DNA of 64,000 bases. Source: Ramlibacter ginsenosidimutans. Its GTDB lineage: Bacteria > Pseudomonadota > Gammaproteobacteria > Burkholderiales > Burkholderiaceae_C. The stretch is from assembly GCF_042678185.1 (NCBI RefSeq), contig NZ_JBHUDQ010000002.1; one strand, given 5' to 3'. Of this stretch, positions 25,239-36,228 are shown one piece after another. Both the position numbers and the translations under genes were made by a program. The notes beneath the pieces were generated by a model that was not told the origin of the DNA, ran no database searches, and worked only from the letters and a program-made list of their open reading frames with translations. Within the stretch, counting starts at the first letter, position 1; every line of letters begins with the position of its first letter.

Positions 25239-27062
25239 TCATAAGGTGATCTCCTCGCCCAGGGTCCACCGCGCACTGTAGGCCGGCCAGGTGCCGCGCG
25301 GTGTGTGCTCGGGCCGGCGGTGGCTGAACACGACCTGCGCCTCCACCGGGCCCAGGTGCTGCGGCTCGACCTGCAACGGGGACTCGCCCAGGTTCAACTC
25401 GAGGCACAACATCATGCCGTCCTCGTACCGCCACTGCACCGCCAGCCCGCGCTCGCCGATGCGTTGTGCGGAATGCTTGCCCGTGAGCAGGAGAGCCGCG
25501 CGCGGCGTGATCCACCGGCGCCGCGCTGCGAGTGCAGCGCGCGCCTCGTTCAGCCAGGCCTGCCCGGCGGGTGCCTGCGCGCGTGCGGGGTCGGGACGGC
25601 TCGCGGCCAGGGTGCGCTCGCTGCAAGGGTCGGGCAGGTCGTGCGCATCCACGTGGCCGAACTCGCGCTTGCGCCCGGCGCGCACCGCTTCGCGCAGCTC
25701 GCCCTCCCAGTCGGCGAAGTAGAGGAAGGGTTCGGTCGCGCCCCACTCCTCGCCGAAGAACAGCATGGGGATCGCCGGTGTGAGGAGCGCCAGCAGGGTG
25801 GGCAGTTGCCGCGCTTCGGGCGCAACGAGCTCACTCAGGCGTTCGCCGCGCGCGCGATTGCCGACCTGGTCGTGGTTGTGCGCGAAGTTCACGAGCGCGG
25901 TGAGCGGCTGCGCCGGCGCGGCCTGCACCACCTCGCGCGCGCCGCCTTCCCGGCGCTTTGCGCCCTCGAAGACCATCCCGTGCGTGAAGCAGCGCTCCAG
26001 CAGGTCCATGGTGCGCTCGCCGTAGTCGTGGTAGTAGCGCCGCGTCTCGCCCGTGAGCGCGACGTGCAGGACGTGGTGGAAGTCGTCGTTCCACTGCGCG
26101 TCGTAGCAGCCCGGCACCGGCGTGGGCGCCAGATAACGGTAGTCGTTGTCCTCGTTCTCCAGCACCAGGTGCACGTGCCGGCCGTGCGTTGCGGCGCGAA
26201 CGCGTTCGGACAGGTCCTGCAGCACGTGCCGGTCGCTGTCGTCGCGGATCGCGTGCACGGCGTCCAGGCGCAGCCCGTCGAAGCGGTACTCCTGCACCCA
26301 GAAGAGCGCGTTGTGGATGAAGAACTCGCGCACCACCTCCCTGCCGGGCGCGTCGAAGTTGATCGCGGGCCCCCACGGGCTGCCCTTGCTGGGCGAGAAG
26401 AAGGCGGGGGCGTAGGAGTGCAGGTAGTTGCCCTGCGGGCCGAAGTGGTTGTAGACCACGTCCAGGAACACCATCAGGCCCAGGCTGTGCGCCTGCTGCA
26501 CGAAGCGCTTGAGGTCTTCCGGCGTGCCGTAGGCAGGGTGCGGCGCGTAGGGCAGCACGCCGTCGTAGCCCCAACCGAAGCGTCCCGCGAAGTCGGCGAC
26601 CGGCATCAGCTCCACGGCCGTGATGCCGAGCTCTGCAAGCTGCGGCAAGCGCGCAGCGGCGGCAGCGAAGGTGCCCTCGCGCGTGAACGTCCCCACATGC
26701 AGTTCGTACAGGACCGTTTCGTGCCAGGGTCGGCCCGTCCAGCCGCCCTCCCACTCGAACGCCTTGGGGTCGACGATGCGACTGGGACCGTGCGGGCCTT
26801 CGGGGTTCTGCCGCGAGGCCGGGTCGGGCACGAGCTGCCGGCCGTCGATGCGCCAGCGATAGAGCGTTCCCGCCGTCGCGTGCGCAACGGTGCACTCCCA
26901 CCAGCCGTTCTCGCCGGCTTCGGCCGGGTGCAGTTCGGGGCTGGGGCCGCCGGTCTCGATGGCGACCTCGGCGCGCTGCGCCGCGGGGGCCCAGAGCCGG
27001 AAGGTGGCGCCGCCGCCCTCGTCCAGGCGGGCGCCGAATGGCATGTCGTGCTGCGAGCGCAC
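25239..27062 (-). CDS. treZ: Malto-oligosyltrehalose trehalohydrolase
   Basis: 607 residues from a GTG at 27062, 8 bases after a GAGGAG site that lies within the end of glgX; an ATG six codons later (27044) is the alternative. N-terminal beta-sandwich (ATFRLWAPAAQRAEV), then a GH13 barrel: VYNHFGPQGNYLH, nucleophile in FDGLRLDAVHAI, acid/base in LVLENEDND, FAHNHDQVGN. It hydrolyses the alpha-1,4 bond next to the trehalose end made by TreY. It sits between glgX and malQ-treY, so trehalose is likely made from glycogen-derived chains. Confidence 0.95.
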   Translation of the reverse strand: MRSQHDMPFGARLDEGGGATFRLWAPAAQRAEVAIETGGPSPELHPAEAGENGWWECTVAHATAGTLYRWRIDGRQLVPDPASRQNPEGPHGPSRIVDPKAFEWEGGWTGRPWHETVLYELHVGTFTREGTFAAAAARLPQLAELGITAVELMPVADFAGRFGWGYDGVLPYAPHPAYGTPEDLKRFVQQAHSLGLMVFLDVVYNHFGPQGNYLHSYAPAFFSPSKGSPWGPAINFDAPGREVVREFFIHNALFWVQEYRFDGLRLDAVHAIRDDSDRHVLQDLSERVRAATHGRHVHLVLENEDNDYRYLAPTPVPGCYDAQWNDDFHHVLHVALTGETRRYYHDYGERTMDLLERCFTHGMVFEGAKRREGGAREVVQAAPAQPLTALVNFAHNHDQVGNRARGERLSELVAPEARQLPTLLALLTPAIPMLFFGEEWGATEPFLYFADWEGELREAVRAGRKREFGHVDAHDLPDPCSERTLAASRPDPARAQAPAGQAWLNEARAALAARRRWITPRAALLLTGKHSAQRIGERGLAVQWRYEDGMMLCLELNLGESPLQVEPQHLGPVEAQVVFSHRRPEHTPRGTWPAYSARWTLGEEITL

Positions 27063-27067
27063 TTGTC

Positions 27068-29247
<2,180 letters not shown>

Positions 29248-29251
<4 letters not shown>

Positions 29252-30549
29252 GCAAGCGCCTCCATGGGTGGCGCCGTCTCGGCCCTGTGGGTGTCGACGT
29301 CGACACCGTAGCGGTCGGTGGCCGCGGCGCTGTTGCGGGCCGGGAAGGCACCGGCCGGAACGACCACGATTCCCGAAGGCGTGACGTGGAAGCGCTTGCT
29401 GTCCTGCTCGAGGTCCCAGCCGATGCGCACGTCCGGCGGGATGTCGTTGTCCTGGTCGATGATGCAGCGGCGCACCTGGGCGCCCCGGCCGATGCGCGAA
29501 CGCTCCATCACGATGCAGTGCTCCAGGCGCGCGCCGCGCTCCACCGTCACGGAACGCCGCAACATCGCATGGTCCAGGATCGCGCCGTCCACGATGCTGC
29601 CGGAGCCGACGACCGAGCGGTTGATCACGCCGTTCTCGATCTGGGCGGACTCCGCCTGGTCCGGGCTGGCGTAGATGGGCCAGTGCTTGTTGGTCATGCG
29701 AAAGCGCGGCTGCGCCCCGAGCGTGTCGAAGTGGGCCTGGTAGTACGCGTCGATGGTGCCGACGTCGCGCCAGTATGCGTGCTCCTCGTAGGGCGCGGTA
29801 CCCTGGATCACATTGGTGGCGAAATCATAGGCCAGCAGCTTGTGGCTCTTCACCATCGAAGGCAGGATGTGCTTGCCGAAGTCGGTCTCGCCGCTTTCGT
29901 GCATGCGCTTCAACTGCTTGAGCAGCACGTCTGCGTTGAAGATGTAATTGCCCATGGATGCCAGCGCATGCGTGCGGCTGCCGGGCATGGGACGCACCGA
30001 GCGCGGCTTCTCGCGGAACTCGATGATGCGGTGGTCGTCGTCGACTTCCACCATGCCGAACTGGTCGCACTCGCCCAGTGCCACCGGCAGGGTGGCGACG
30101 GTCGCCTGCGCGTTGCCCCGGATGTGGGCGTCGATCATCTGGCGCACGTCCATGCGGTAGATGTGGTCCGCGCCGAACACGGCCACGATGTCCGGCTGCA
30201 TGCTCTCGATGAGGTGGATGTTCTGGTACACCGCGTCCGCGGTCCCCTGGAACCACGCCGGGCCGTGGCGCATCTGCGGCGGCACCACCGTGATGAAGTG
30301 CTGGGGAATGAAGCGGGCCATGGTCCAGGACTGTCGCACGTGTTCGATCAGCGATTGCGATTTGTACTGCACCAGCAGGTAGATCGAATAGATCTCCGAG
30401 TTCACCAGGTTCGACAGGACGAAGTCCACGATCCGGTGCTTGCCGTTGAAGGGAACCGCGGGCTTGCAGCGGTTGGCGGTCAGCGGATGCAGGCGCGAGC
30501 CTTCTCCTCCGGCCATGACAAAGGCCAGTACGTTCTTATTGGCGGGCAT
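29248..30549 (-). CDS. glgC: Glucose-1-phosphate adenylyltransferase (ADP-glucose pyrophosphorylase)
   Basis: 433 residues. N-terminal nucleotidyl-transfer motif FVMAGGEGSRLHPLTANRCKPAVPF (about 10-34), FGADHIYRMD, and a C-terminal left-handed beta-helix region (GSIVDGAILDHAMLRRSVTVERGARLEHCI). It makes ADP-glucose, the committed and allosterically controlled step of glycogen synthesis. The start overlaps glgB by 14 bases. The last ~40 residues are a proline/alanine-rich tail. Confidence 0.96.
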
Positions 30550-32485
30550 GCGGGTCTCCCTGGGTCGGTGCGTTCGTTGGAATGGGGCGGTTCGAAAGGA
30601 TGACGGTGCCCAGGGGCGGCACGGTCACCAGGGCGCTGGCTGGCCAGCCACCCACGCCGTGGGTGCTGGCCTCGACGGCGCCGAGGTTGCCGACGCCGCT
30701 TCCGCCGTAATAGGCAGCGTCGCTGTTGAGGAGTTCATGCCAGGTCCCCGCCTCGGGCAGCGCGACGCGCAGCGCCTTGCGGGGTTCGGGCGTCAGGTTG
30801 ACGATCGCGACCACGTAGGCGTCGCCGGGCGCTCCGCGACGCAGCGACGCCAGGATCGTGGCCTCGTGGCGCTCGCACGGCAGCGCCGCGTAGCCCTCGC
30901 TGTCGAAGTCGTGGACGTGCAGCGCCGGCACCCGGCGATACAGCGCGTTGAGGTCCGCGACCCAGCGGGCGAGGCCGGCGTGGTACGGGCGTGCCCAGAG
31001 GTGCCAGTCGAGCGTGCGCTCGTGGTGCCATTCCTCGGCCTGCCCGAACTCGCCGCCCATGAAGAGCAGCTTCTTGCCCGGGTGCGTCCACATGTAGCCG
31101 TAGAGGTTGCGCAGGCCGGCGAACCGCTGCCAGTCGTCGCCGGGCTGGCGCGCGAGCAGGCTGCCCTTGCCGTACACCACCTCGTCGTGCGAAAGCGGCA
31201 GGATGAAGTTCTCGTCGAAGGCATAGACCATCGAGAAGCGGACGTCGTCGCCGTGCCAGTGCCGGAAGAAGTGCGGGCGCGAGAAGTAGCGCAGCGTGTC
31301 GTTCATCCAGCCCATGTTCCACTTCATGCCGAAGCCGAGGCCGCCCCATTCCACCGGGCGCGACACCGCGGGCCACGCGGTCGACTCCTCCGCGATCATG
31401 TGCACGTCGGGGAAGGCGGCGTAGACGGAGGTGTTCAGGTCGCGCAGGAAGCCCACCGCCTCGTGGTTCTCGTTGCCGCCATGCGCGTTCGGAATCCACT
31501 CGCCGTGCCGGCGTGCGTAGTCGAGGTACAGCAGCGACGCGACCGCGTCGACGCGCAGGCCGTCGAAGTGGTACTTCTCCAGCCAGAAGATCGCGTTGCT
31601 GATCAGGAAGTCGCGGACTTCGTAGCGGCCGTAGTTGAAGATCAGGCTGTTCCACTCCGGGTGGAAGCCGCGCCTCGGATCGTCGTGCTCGTACAGCGCG
31701 GTGCCGTCGAAGCGCGCCAGCGCGTGCGGGTCGGCTGGAAAGTGCGAAGGCACCCAGTCGAGGAACACGCCGATGCCTTGCTGGTGCAGCGTGTCGACGA
31801 AGACCATCAGGTCCTGCGGCGTGCCGTAGCGCGAGGTCGGCGCGTAGTAGCCGGTGATCTGGTAGCCCCAGGACCCGTAGAACGGGTGCTCGGCGATCGG
31901 CATCAGCTCCACGTGCGTGAAGCCCATGTTGTGGCAGTGCGTCGCCAGGCGCAGCGCGAGGTCGCGGTAATTGAGGAAGCGCCCGTCCTCCTCGCGTTGC
32001 CACGAGCCCAGGTGCACTTCATAGATGGAGATCGGCTGCTTGTGCGCCTGGCGCTGCCAGCGCGTGCGCATCCAGTCGGCGTCGCCCCATTCGTGCGAGA
32101 GGTCCCAGATCTGCGAAGCCGTCCCCGGGGGATGCTCCATGCGGAACGCATAGGGATCGGCCTTGTCCATCCAGTGCCCGGCGACGTCCTGGATGCGGTA
32201 CTTGTAGCACTGGCCGGCGCGCGCGCCCTCGACGAAGCCGGCCCAGCGGCCGCTGCCGTCGTCGAGACGGTAGAGCGGCTCGCAGTGCCATTGGTTGAAC
32301 GAGCCGATGACGCCCACGGCGCGCGCGTTCGGCGCCCACACCGTGAACCAGGTGCCGCGTTCGGTAGGATGCGCACCCATCACCTCGAACTGGCGATGGT
32401 GGTGGCTGGGTCGGCGCTCTGTCCGCACCTCCGGCCGAGCTGCAGCCGGAGTGCCTTTCTCCTCTTGGGGCATTTGGGGCTTCAT
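30536..32485 (-). CDS. glgB: 1,4-alpha-glucan branching enzyme
   Basis: 649 residues. A short N-terminal extension (1-30) precedes a CBM48 domain (TWFTVWAPNARAVGVIGSFNQW) and a GH13 barrel: VDWVP-type SHF motif, nucleophile in DGLRVDAVAS, acid/base in MIAEESTAW, and PLSHDEVVYGKGSL. It introduces alpha-1,6 branches. First gene of the glycogen/trehalose operon. Its size is that of the shorter branching enzymes that lack the extra N1 module of E. coli GlgB. Confidence 0.96.
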   Translation of the reverse strand: MKPQMPQEEKGTPAAARPEVRTERRPSHHHRQFEVMGAHPTERGTWFTVWAPNARAVGVIGSFNQWHCEPLYRLDDGSGRWAGFVEGARAGQCYKYRIQDVAGHWMDKADPYAFRMEHPPGTASQIWDLSHEWGDADWMRTRWQRQAHKQPISIYEVHLGSWQREEDGRFLNYRDLALRLATHCHNMGFTHVELMPIAEHPFYGSWGYQITGYYAPTSRYGTPQDLMVFVDTLHQQGIGVFLDWVPSHFPADPHALARFDGTALYEHDDPRRGFHPEWNSLIFNYGRYEVRDFLISNAIFWLEKYHFDGLRVDAVASLLYLDYARRHGEWIPNAHGGNENHEAVGFLRDLNTSVYAAFPDVHMIAEESTAWPAVSRPVEWGGLGFGMKWNMGWMNDTLRYFSRPHFFRHWHGDDVRFSMVYAFDENFILPLSHDEVVYGKGSLLARQPGDDWQRFAGLRNLYGYMWTHPGKKLLFMGGEFGQAEEWHHERTLDWHLWARPYHAGLARWVADLNALYRRVPALHVHDFDSEGYAALPCERHEATILASLRRGAPGDAYVVAIVNLTPEPRKALRVALPEAGTWHELLNSDAAYYGGSGVGNLGAVEASTHGVGGWPASALVTVPPLGTVILSNRPIPTNAPTQGDPHARQ

Positions 32486-32783
32486 AGGCCTTCGTCTTCT
32501 GATCGGGCCATTCTGTTGGCTGCGCCCGGCGAGCGTTGAAGGATGCGCAGATCAAGCGATGTAGGCTTGAACCTACAGGCGCGCAGGGCAGAGGCGGGCA
32601 AGCGACCGTCCGGTACTTGCTGACGTTGCGATGGACTTCGCCTGACGATGAGTTTGCCCATGCCGGCCACGCATATGGATGAGCCAGCAAGCGTGGTCCC
32701 CTGCGGACCAGCAGACCTTGCGCAGGATCAAATGGCGCGTTGCGAGTGCTGCGCGCGTGGTCGCAGCGACCGCCGGGCGCGTG
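32486..32783. other. Leader/promoter region of the glycogen-trehalose operon
   Basis: About 300 bases without a convincing gene between glgB and livF. It holds a clear dyad TGTAGG-cttgaa-CCTACA (32560-32577) about 75 bases upstream of the glgB start, a possible operator, and a GGTCGC-a-GCGACC hairpin (32759-32771) just past the livF stop. No confident -10/-35 pair was recognised. Confidence 0.4.
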
Positions 32784-33497
32784 TCAGACGCCGAGGTACT
32801 GAGCCAGCAGTTCCGGCCGGGCTCGCAGCTCGGCCGAGCTGCCTTCGTACACGACCTCGCCCTTGACGAGGATGACGTTGCGGTCCGTCACCTGCGTCAT
32901 GGCGCGCCACGCCTTGTCGACGATCACGCTGGAGATGCCGCTCTCTCGGATCAGGCCGCAGATGCGCCAGATCTCGCGGGCCACCAGCGGCGCGAGCCCC
33001 TCCGTGGCCTCGTCGAGGATGAGGACGTCGGGATTCGTCATGAGCGCACGGCCGATGGTGAGCATCTGCTGCTCGCCGCCCGACAGCTGCTGGCCGCCGT
33101 GCCGCAGGCGCTCCTGCAGGCGCGGGAAGGTCTCCAGTACGCGTTCGTAGGTCCACTCGCGCTGGCCGCTGCTGCCGGCCCGCGCGGCCATGAGCAGGTT
33201 TTCCTTGACGCTCAGGTTGCCGAAGATGCCGCGGCCTTCCGGCACGTAGGCGATGCCTTGCTGCGCGACCTCGTACGCCGGCCGGCCCAGCATGTCACGC
33301 CCTTTCACCTGCACCGTGCCCGCGCGCGGCCGCACGATGCCCATCAGGCTTTTCAGCAGCGTGCTCTTGCCCATGCCGTTGCGGCCCATGAGCCCGATGG
33401 TCTCGCCGCGGTCGACGTGGAAGTCCACGCCGCGCAGCACGTGGCTGGCGCCGTAATACGTCTGCACGCCGCGTGCGTCGACCAGGCGTTCAGGCAT
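32784..33497 (-). CDS. livF: Branched-chain/aromatic ABC transporter ATPase LivF
   Basis: 237 residues. Walker A GRNGMGKST (about 38-46), signature LSGGEQQ, Walker B LILDEATEGL. LivF-type ATPase of the HAAT importer family. Last gene of a five-gene transport unit beside benzoate genes; such Liv-like systems often import aromatic acids, so benzoate or a related acid is a likely substrate. It overlaps livG by eight bases. Confidence 0.93.
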   Translation of the reverse strand: MPERLVDARGVQTYYGASHVLRGVDFHVDRGETIGLMGRNGMGKSTLLKSLMGIVRPRAGTVQVKGRDMLGRPAYEVAQQGIAYVPEGRGIFGNLSVKENLLMAARAGSSGQREWTYERVLETFPRLQERLRHGGQQLSGGEQQMLTIGRALMTNPDVLILDEATEGLAPLVAREIWRICGLIRESGISSVIVDKAWRAMTQVTDRNVILVKGEVVYEGSSAELRARPELLAQYLGV

Positions 33498-34245
33498 GGT
33501 CCTCGGCGCCGAGATAGGCCGACTGCACGTCGGGGTTCGCGCGTACGTCCGCCGGTGCGCCGCTCGCGATGACCTGGCCGTTCACCATCACCGTGAGGTG
33601 GTCCGCCAGCGTGAAGACAGCGTCCATGTCGTGCTCCACCAGCATCATTGCGTGGTCCTTCTTCAGCGACAGCAGCAGGTCGACCATGCGCTGCGCTTCG
33701 GCCGTGCCCATGCCTGCGAGCGGTTCGTCCAGCAGCAGCACCTGGGGATCGGTCGCCAGCGTCATCGCGATCTCCAGCTGGCGCTGCTCGCCGTGGCTGG
33801 ACGCGCCGGCGACGCTGCTTCGCCGCGCCTGCAGGCCGGCGAGTTCCAGCGCGCGCTCGGCGCGCTCGTTCGCCTGTGCCACGCGGGAGGCCGATTGCAG
33901 CCAGCGCGCCGCGTGCGGCGTGCGGGATTGCGCGGCGAGCCGGATGTTCTCCCACACGGTGAAGGGCGGGAAGATATTGGTCTTCTGGTAGCTGCGGCCC
34001 AGGCCCTCGCGCGAGATGCGCTCCGGGCTCCATCCGGTGATGTCGCGGCCGGCGAGGCTCACGCTGCCTGCCGTCGGGGCGAGATCGCCCGAGAGCAGGT
34101 TGGTCAGCGTCGACTTGCCCGCGCCGTTGGGACCGATCACCGCGTGGATGCGACCGCGCCAGAGGTCCAGCGTGACGTCGTTGACCGCCGCCAGCCCGCC
34201 GAAGCGCTTCGTGAGGCCGCGCGCGGAAAGGCGTACCTCACTCAC
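33490..34245 (-). CDS. livG: Branched-chain/aromatic ABC transporter ATPase LivG
   Basis: 251 residues. Walker A GPNGAGKST (about 37-45), SHGEQRQLEIA signature, and Walker B VLLLDEPLAGMG. The LivG-type sequence EGLGRSYQKTNIFPPFTVWENI is present. It forms the ATPase pair with LivF on the cytoplasmic side. It overlaps livM by eight bases. Confidence 0.93.
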   Translation of the reverse strand: MSEVRLSARGLTKRFGGLAAVNDVTLDLWRGRIHAVIGPNGAGKSTLTNLLSGDLAPTAGSVSLAGRDITGWSPERISREGLGRSYQKTNIFPPFTVWENIRLAAQSRTPHAARWLQSASRVAQANERAERALELAGLQARRSSVAGASSHGEQRQLEIAMTLATDPQVLLLDEPLAGMGTAEAQRMVDLLLSLKKDHAMMLVEHDMDAVFTLADHLTVMVNGQVIASGAPADVRANPDVQSAYLGAEDHA

Positions 34246-35236
34246 CGGTCGCTTTCCTCCGGCGCAGCGCGCGTTCCACCAGCCCGAGCAGGCCGCGTGG
34301 CGCGAACGTCACGAGCAGCACGATGAACAGTCCCATCCACAACTGCCAGTGCTTGCCGCCGTCGAAGCCGGCTATGGTGGGGACGTCCTTGAAGACGTGC
34401 AGCAGGTACTCGAAGGCAAAGGCGCCGACGATCGCCCCGGCGAAGTTGCCGGTGCCGCCGAGGATCACCATCATGATGGCGTGCGCACTGGCCTGGAAGC
34501 CCATGAGCTCCGGGTTCACGAAGCCGGTCTGCGCGCCCCACAGGTACCCGGCGAGCCCGGCCAGCGCGCCGGCGAGGGTGAACGCGGCCAGCTTGTAGCC
34601 GAAGGTGCCGAAACCCATGGCACGCATGCGGTGCTCATTGACCCGGATGCCGGCCAGCGCGCGCCCGAACGGGCTGAACAGCAGCCGACGCAGGAACGCG
34701 TAGACCAGCAGCAGCACCGCGAGGATGAAGTAGTAGAAGACGCGCTTGTCCTCGAGGTCGAACAGTCCGGCCGCGGGCTTGAAGTTGATGTAGATGCCGT
34801 CCGAGCCGCCCAGGACCTTGTTGTCGAAGAACAGGTAGAACACCATCTGCGCGAACGCCATGGTGACCATGATGAAGTAGATGCCGTGCGTGCGGACCAC
34901 GAAGAAGCCGATCACCAGCGCCGCCAGCGCGGAGGCGGCCACGCCGGCGGGCAGCGACCACCACAGGCTCACCGGCACGTCCTGCGGCGCCACGAAGGCG
35001 AGCACGTAACCGGCAAGGCCGAAGTAGGCCGCATGCCCCAGCGACACGAGCCCGGTCACGCCTTGCAGCAGGTCCAGGCTCATGGCGAAGATCGCGAGGA
35101 TCATCATCCGCGCGACCATCTGCGTGTAGAACTCGGTGCCGACGAAGGGGAAGGCCAGCAGCGCGGCCAGTCCCGCCAGCAGCGCGAACTTCAGCCCGCG
35201 CGGCAGCACCTCCAGGTGGACGCCGATCGCGCTCAT
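34238..35236 (-). CDS. livM: Branched-chain/aromatic ABC transporter permease LivM
   Basis: 332 residues from the ATG at 35236 (MSAIGVHLEV), which overlaps the livH stop by four bases; a longer open frame upstream only shadows livH. About nine hydrophobic segments. LivM-type motifs: LDLLQGVTGLVSLGHAAYFGLAGY and ALAGIRVNEHRMRAMGF (the EAA-like coupling loop). Inner-membrane channel subunit. Confidence 0.93.
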   Translation of the reverse strand: MSAIGVHLEVLPRGLKFALLAGLAALLAFPFVGTEFYTQMVARMMILAIFAMSLDLLQGVTGLVSLGHAAYFGLAGYVLAFVAPQDVPVSLWWSLPAGVAASALAALVIGFFVVRTHGIYFIMVTMAFAQMVFYLFFDNKVLGGSDGIYINFKPAAGLFDLEDKRVFYYFILAVLLLVYAFLRRLLFSPFGRALAGIRVNEHRMRAMGFGTFGYKLAAFTLAGALAGLAGYLWGAQTGFVNPELMGFQASAHAIMMVILGGTGNFAGAIVGAFAFEYLLHVFKDVPTIAGFDGGKHWQLWMGLFIVLLVTFAPRGLLGLVERALRRRKATGE

Positions 35237-36096
35237 TGCCGGAACAGCCCTTCGGGTTTCCAGAGCAGCACGGCGGCCATGAGCATGTAGACCAGCATGC
35301 CGGCGACCTGCGGCAGCAGGACCTTGCCGAAGGTGTCGACCAGGCCGACGAGCAGGGCGGCGATGAGCGCGCCGCGCACCGAACCGATGCCGCCGATCAC
35401 CACGACCACGAAGCACATGATCAGCACCTGCGAACCCATGTTCGGGTACACGCTCGAGACGGGCGCGGCGATCATGCCGGCGATGCTTGCGAGACCCACG
35501 CCCAGCGCGAACACCACGGCGTGGATCAGTTTCACGTTCACGCCGAGCGCTTCGGTCATCTCGTGGTTGAAGGCGCCCGCGCGGATCTTCATGCCCAGCC
35601 GGGTCTTCGAGATCAGCAGGTAGAGGCCCAGCGCCAGCAGCACGCACAGCCCCGACATGAACAGCCGGTACACCGGGTACGACAGGTTGTCGGTGAGCGG
35701 GATCGATGCCGAGAGCACCTGCGGGACGGGCACGCCGTGCACGTCGTCGCCCCAGGCGATGGAGCGCAACTCCTCGAAGATGTAGATCAGCCCGAAGGTG
35801 AGGAGCACCTGGTCCAGGTGGCCGCGCCGGTAGAACTGCCGGAACAGCACGCGCTCCAGCACGAGGCCGAACAGCACGGACAGCACGGTCCCGAGCACGA
35901 TCGCGAGCACGAGGCTGCCGGTCTTGGCCGCGAGCGACCAGGCGAGGTAAGCCCCGAGCATGTAGAAGCTGCCATGGGCGAGATTCACCACGCCCATGAT
36001 CCCGAAGATCAGCGTCAGGCCCGCGGCCAGCATGAACAGCAGCAGCCCGTACTGCACGCTGTTCAGCAGCTGGATCAGGAAATTGGGGAAGTCCAT
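35233..36096 (-). CDS. livH: Branched-chain/aromatic ABC transporter permease LivH
   Basis: 287 residues with about eight membrane segments. Motifs LNSVQYGLLLFMLAAGLTLIFGIMGVVNLAHGSFYMLGAY and the coupling loop EALGVNVK. It pairs with LivM. No Shine-Dalgarno is visible: the 15 bases before the ATG are CTAGCC-type repeat that pair with an upstream arm, which could limit its translation. Confidence 0.93.
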   Translation of the reverse strand: MDFPNFLIQLLNSVQYGLLLFMLAAGLTLIFGIMGVVNLAHGSFYMLGAYLAWSLAAKTGSLVLAIVLGTVLSVLFGLVLERVLFRQFYRRGHLDQVLLTFGLIYIFEELRSIAWGDDVHGVPVPQVLSASIPLTDNLSYPVYRLFMSGLCVLLALGLYLLISKTRLGMKIRAGAFNHEMTEALGVNVKLIHAVVFALGVGLASIAGMIAAPVSSVYPNMGSQVLIMCFVVVVIGGIGSVRGALIAALLVGLVDTFGKVLLPQVAGMLVYMLMAAVLLWKPEGLFRQ

Positions 36097-36098
36097 GG

Positions 36099-36226
36099 GG
36101 GGCTAGAGGCTAGGCGCCGGGGACTAGGGAGATGCAGCGCGCTTCGCGCGCACGGATGGGGCCAGGGCTGTTTCCCTAGCCTCTAGCCCCCGAGAACCTG
36201 GCCCCTGCGCAGCGCGAGCGCTGCGC
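36099..36226. repeat. CTAG-rich inverted repeat and GC hairpins between livK and livH
   Basis: 36099-36114 (GGGGCTAGAGGCTAGG) is the perfect reverse complement of 36175-36190. Five CTAG tetramers fall within about 90 bases; CTAG is usually scarce in such genomes. Inside lies GCGCGC-ttc-GCGCGC (36137-36151), and next to the livK stop GCGCAGCG-cgag-CGCTGCGC (36207-36226). Confidence 0.85.
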
Positions 36227-36228
36227 GC

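Noticed and set aside
19937..25249. 1,770-codon plus-strand open frame opposite malQ-treY
   Set aside because: The minus strand encodes complete GH77 and GH13 catalytic motifs; the plus frame has none and is an antisense artefact of high GC.
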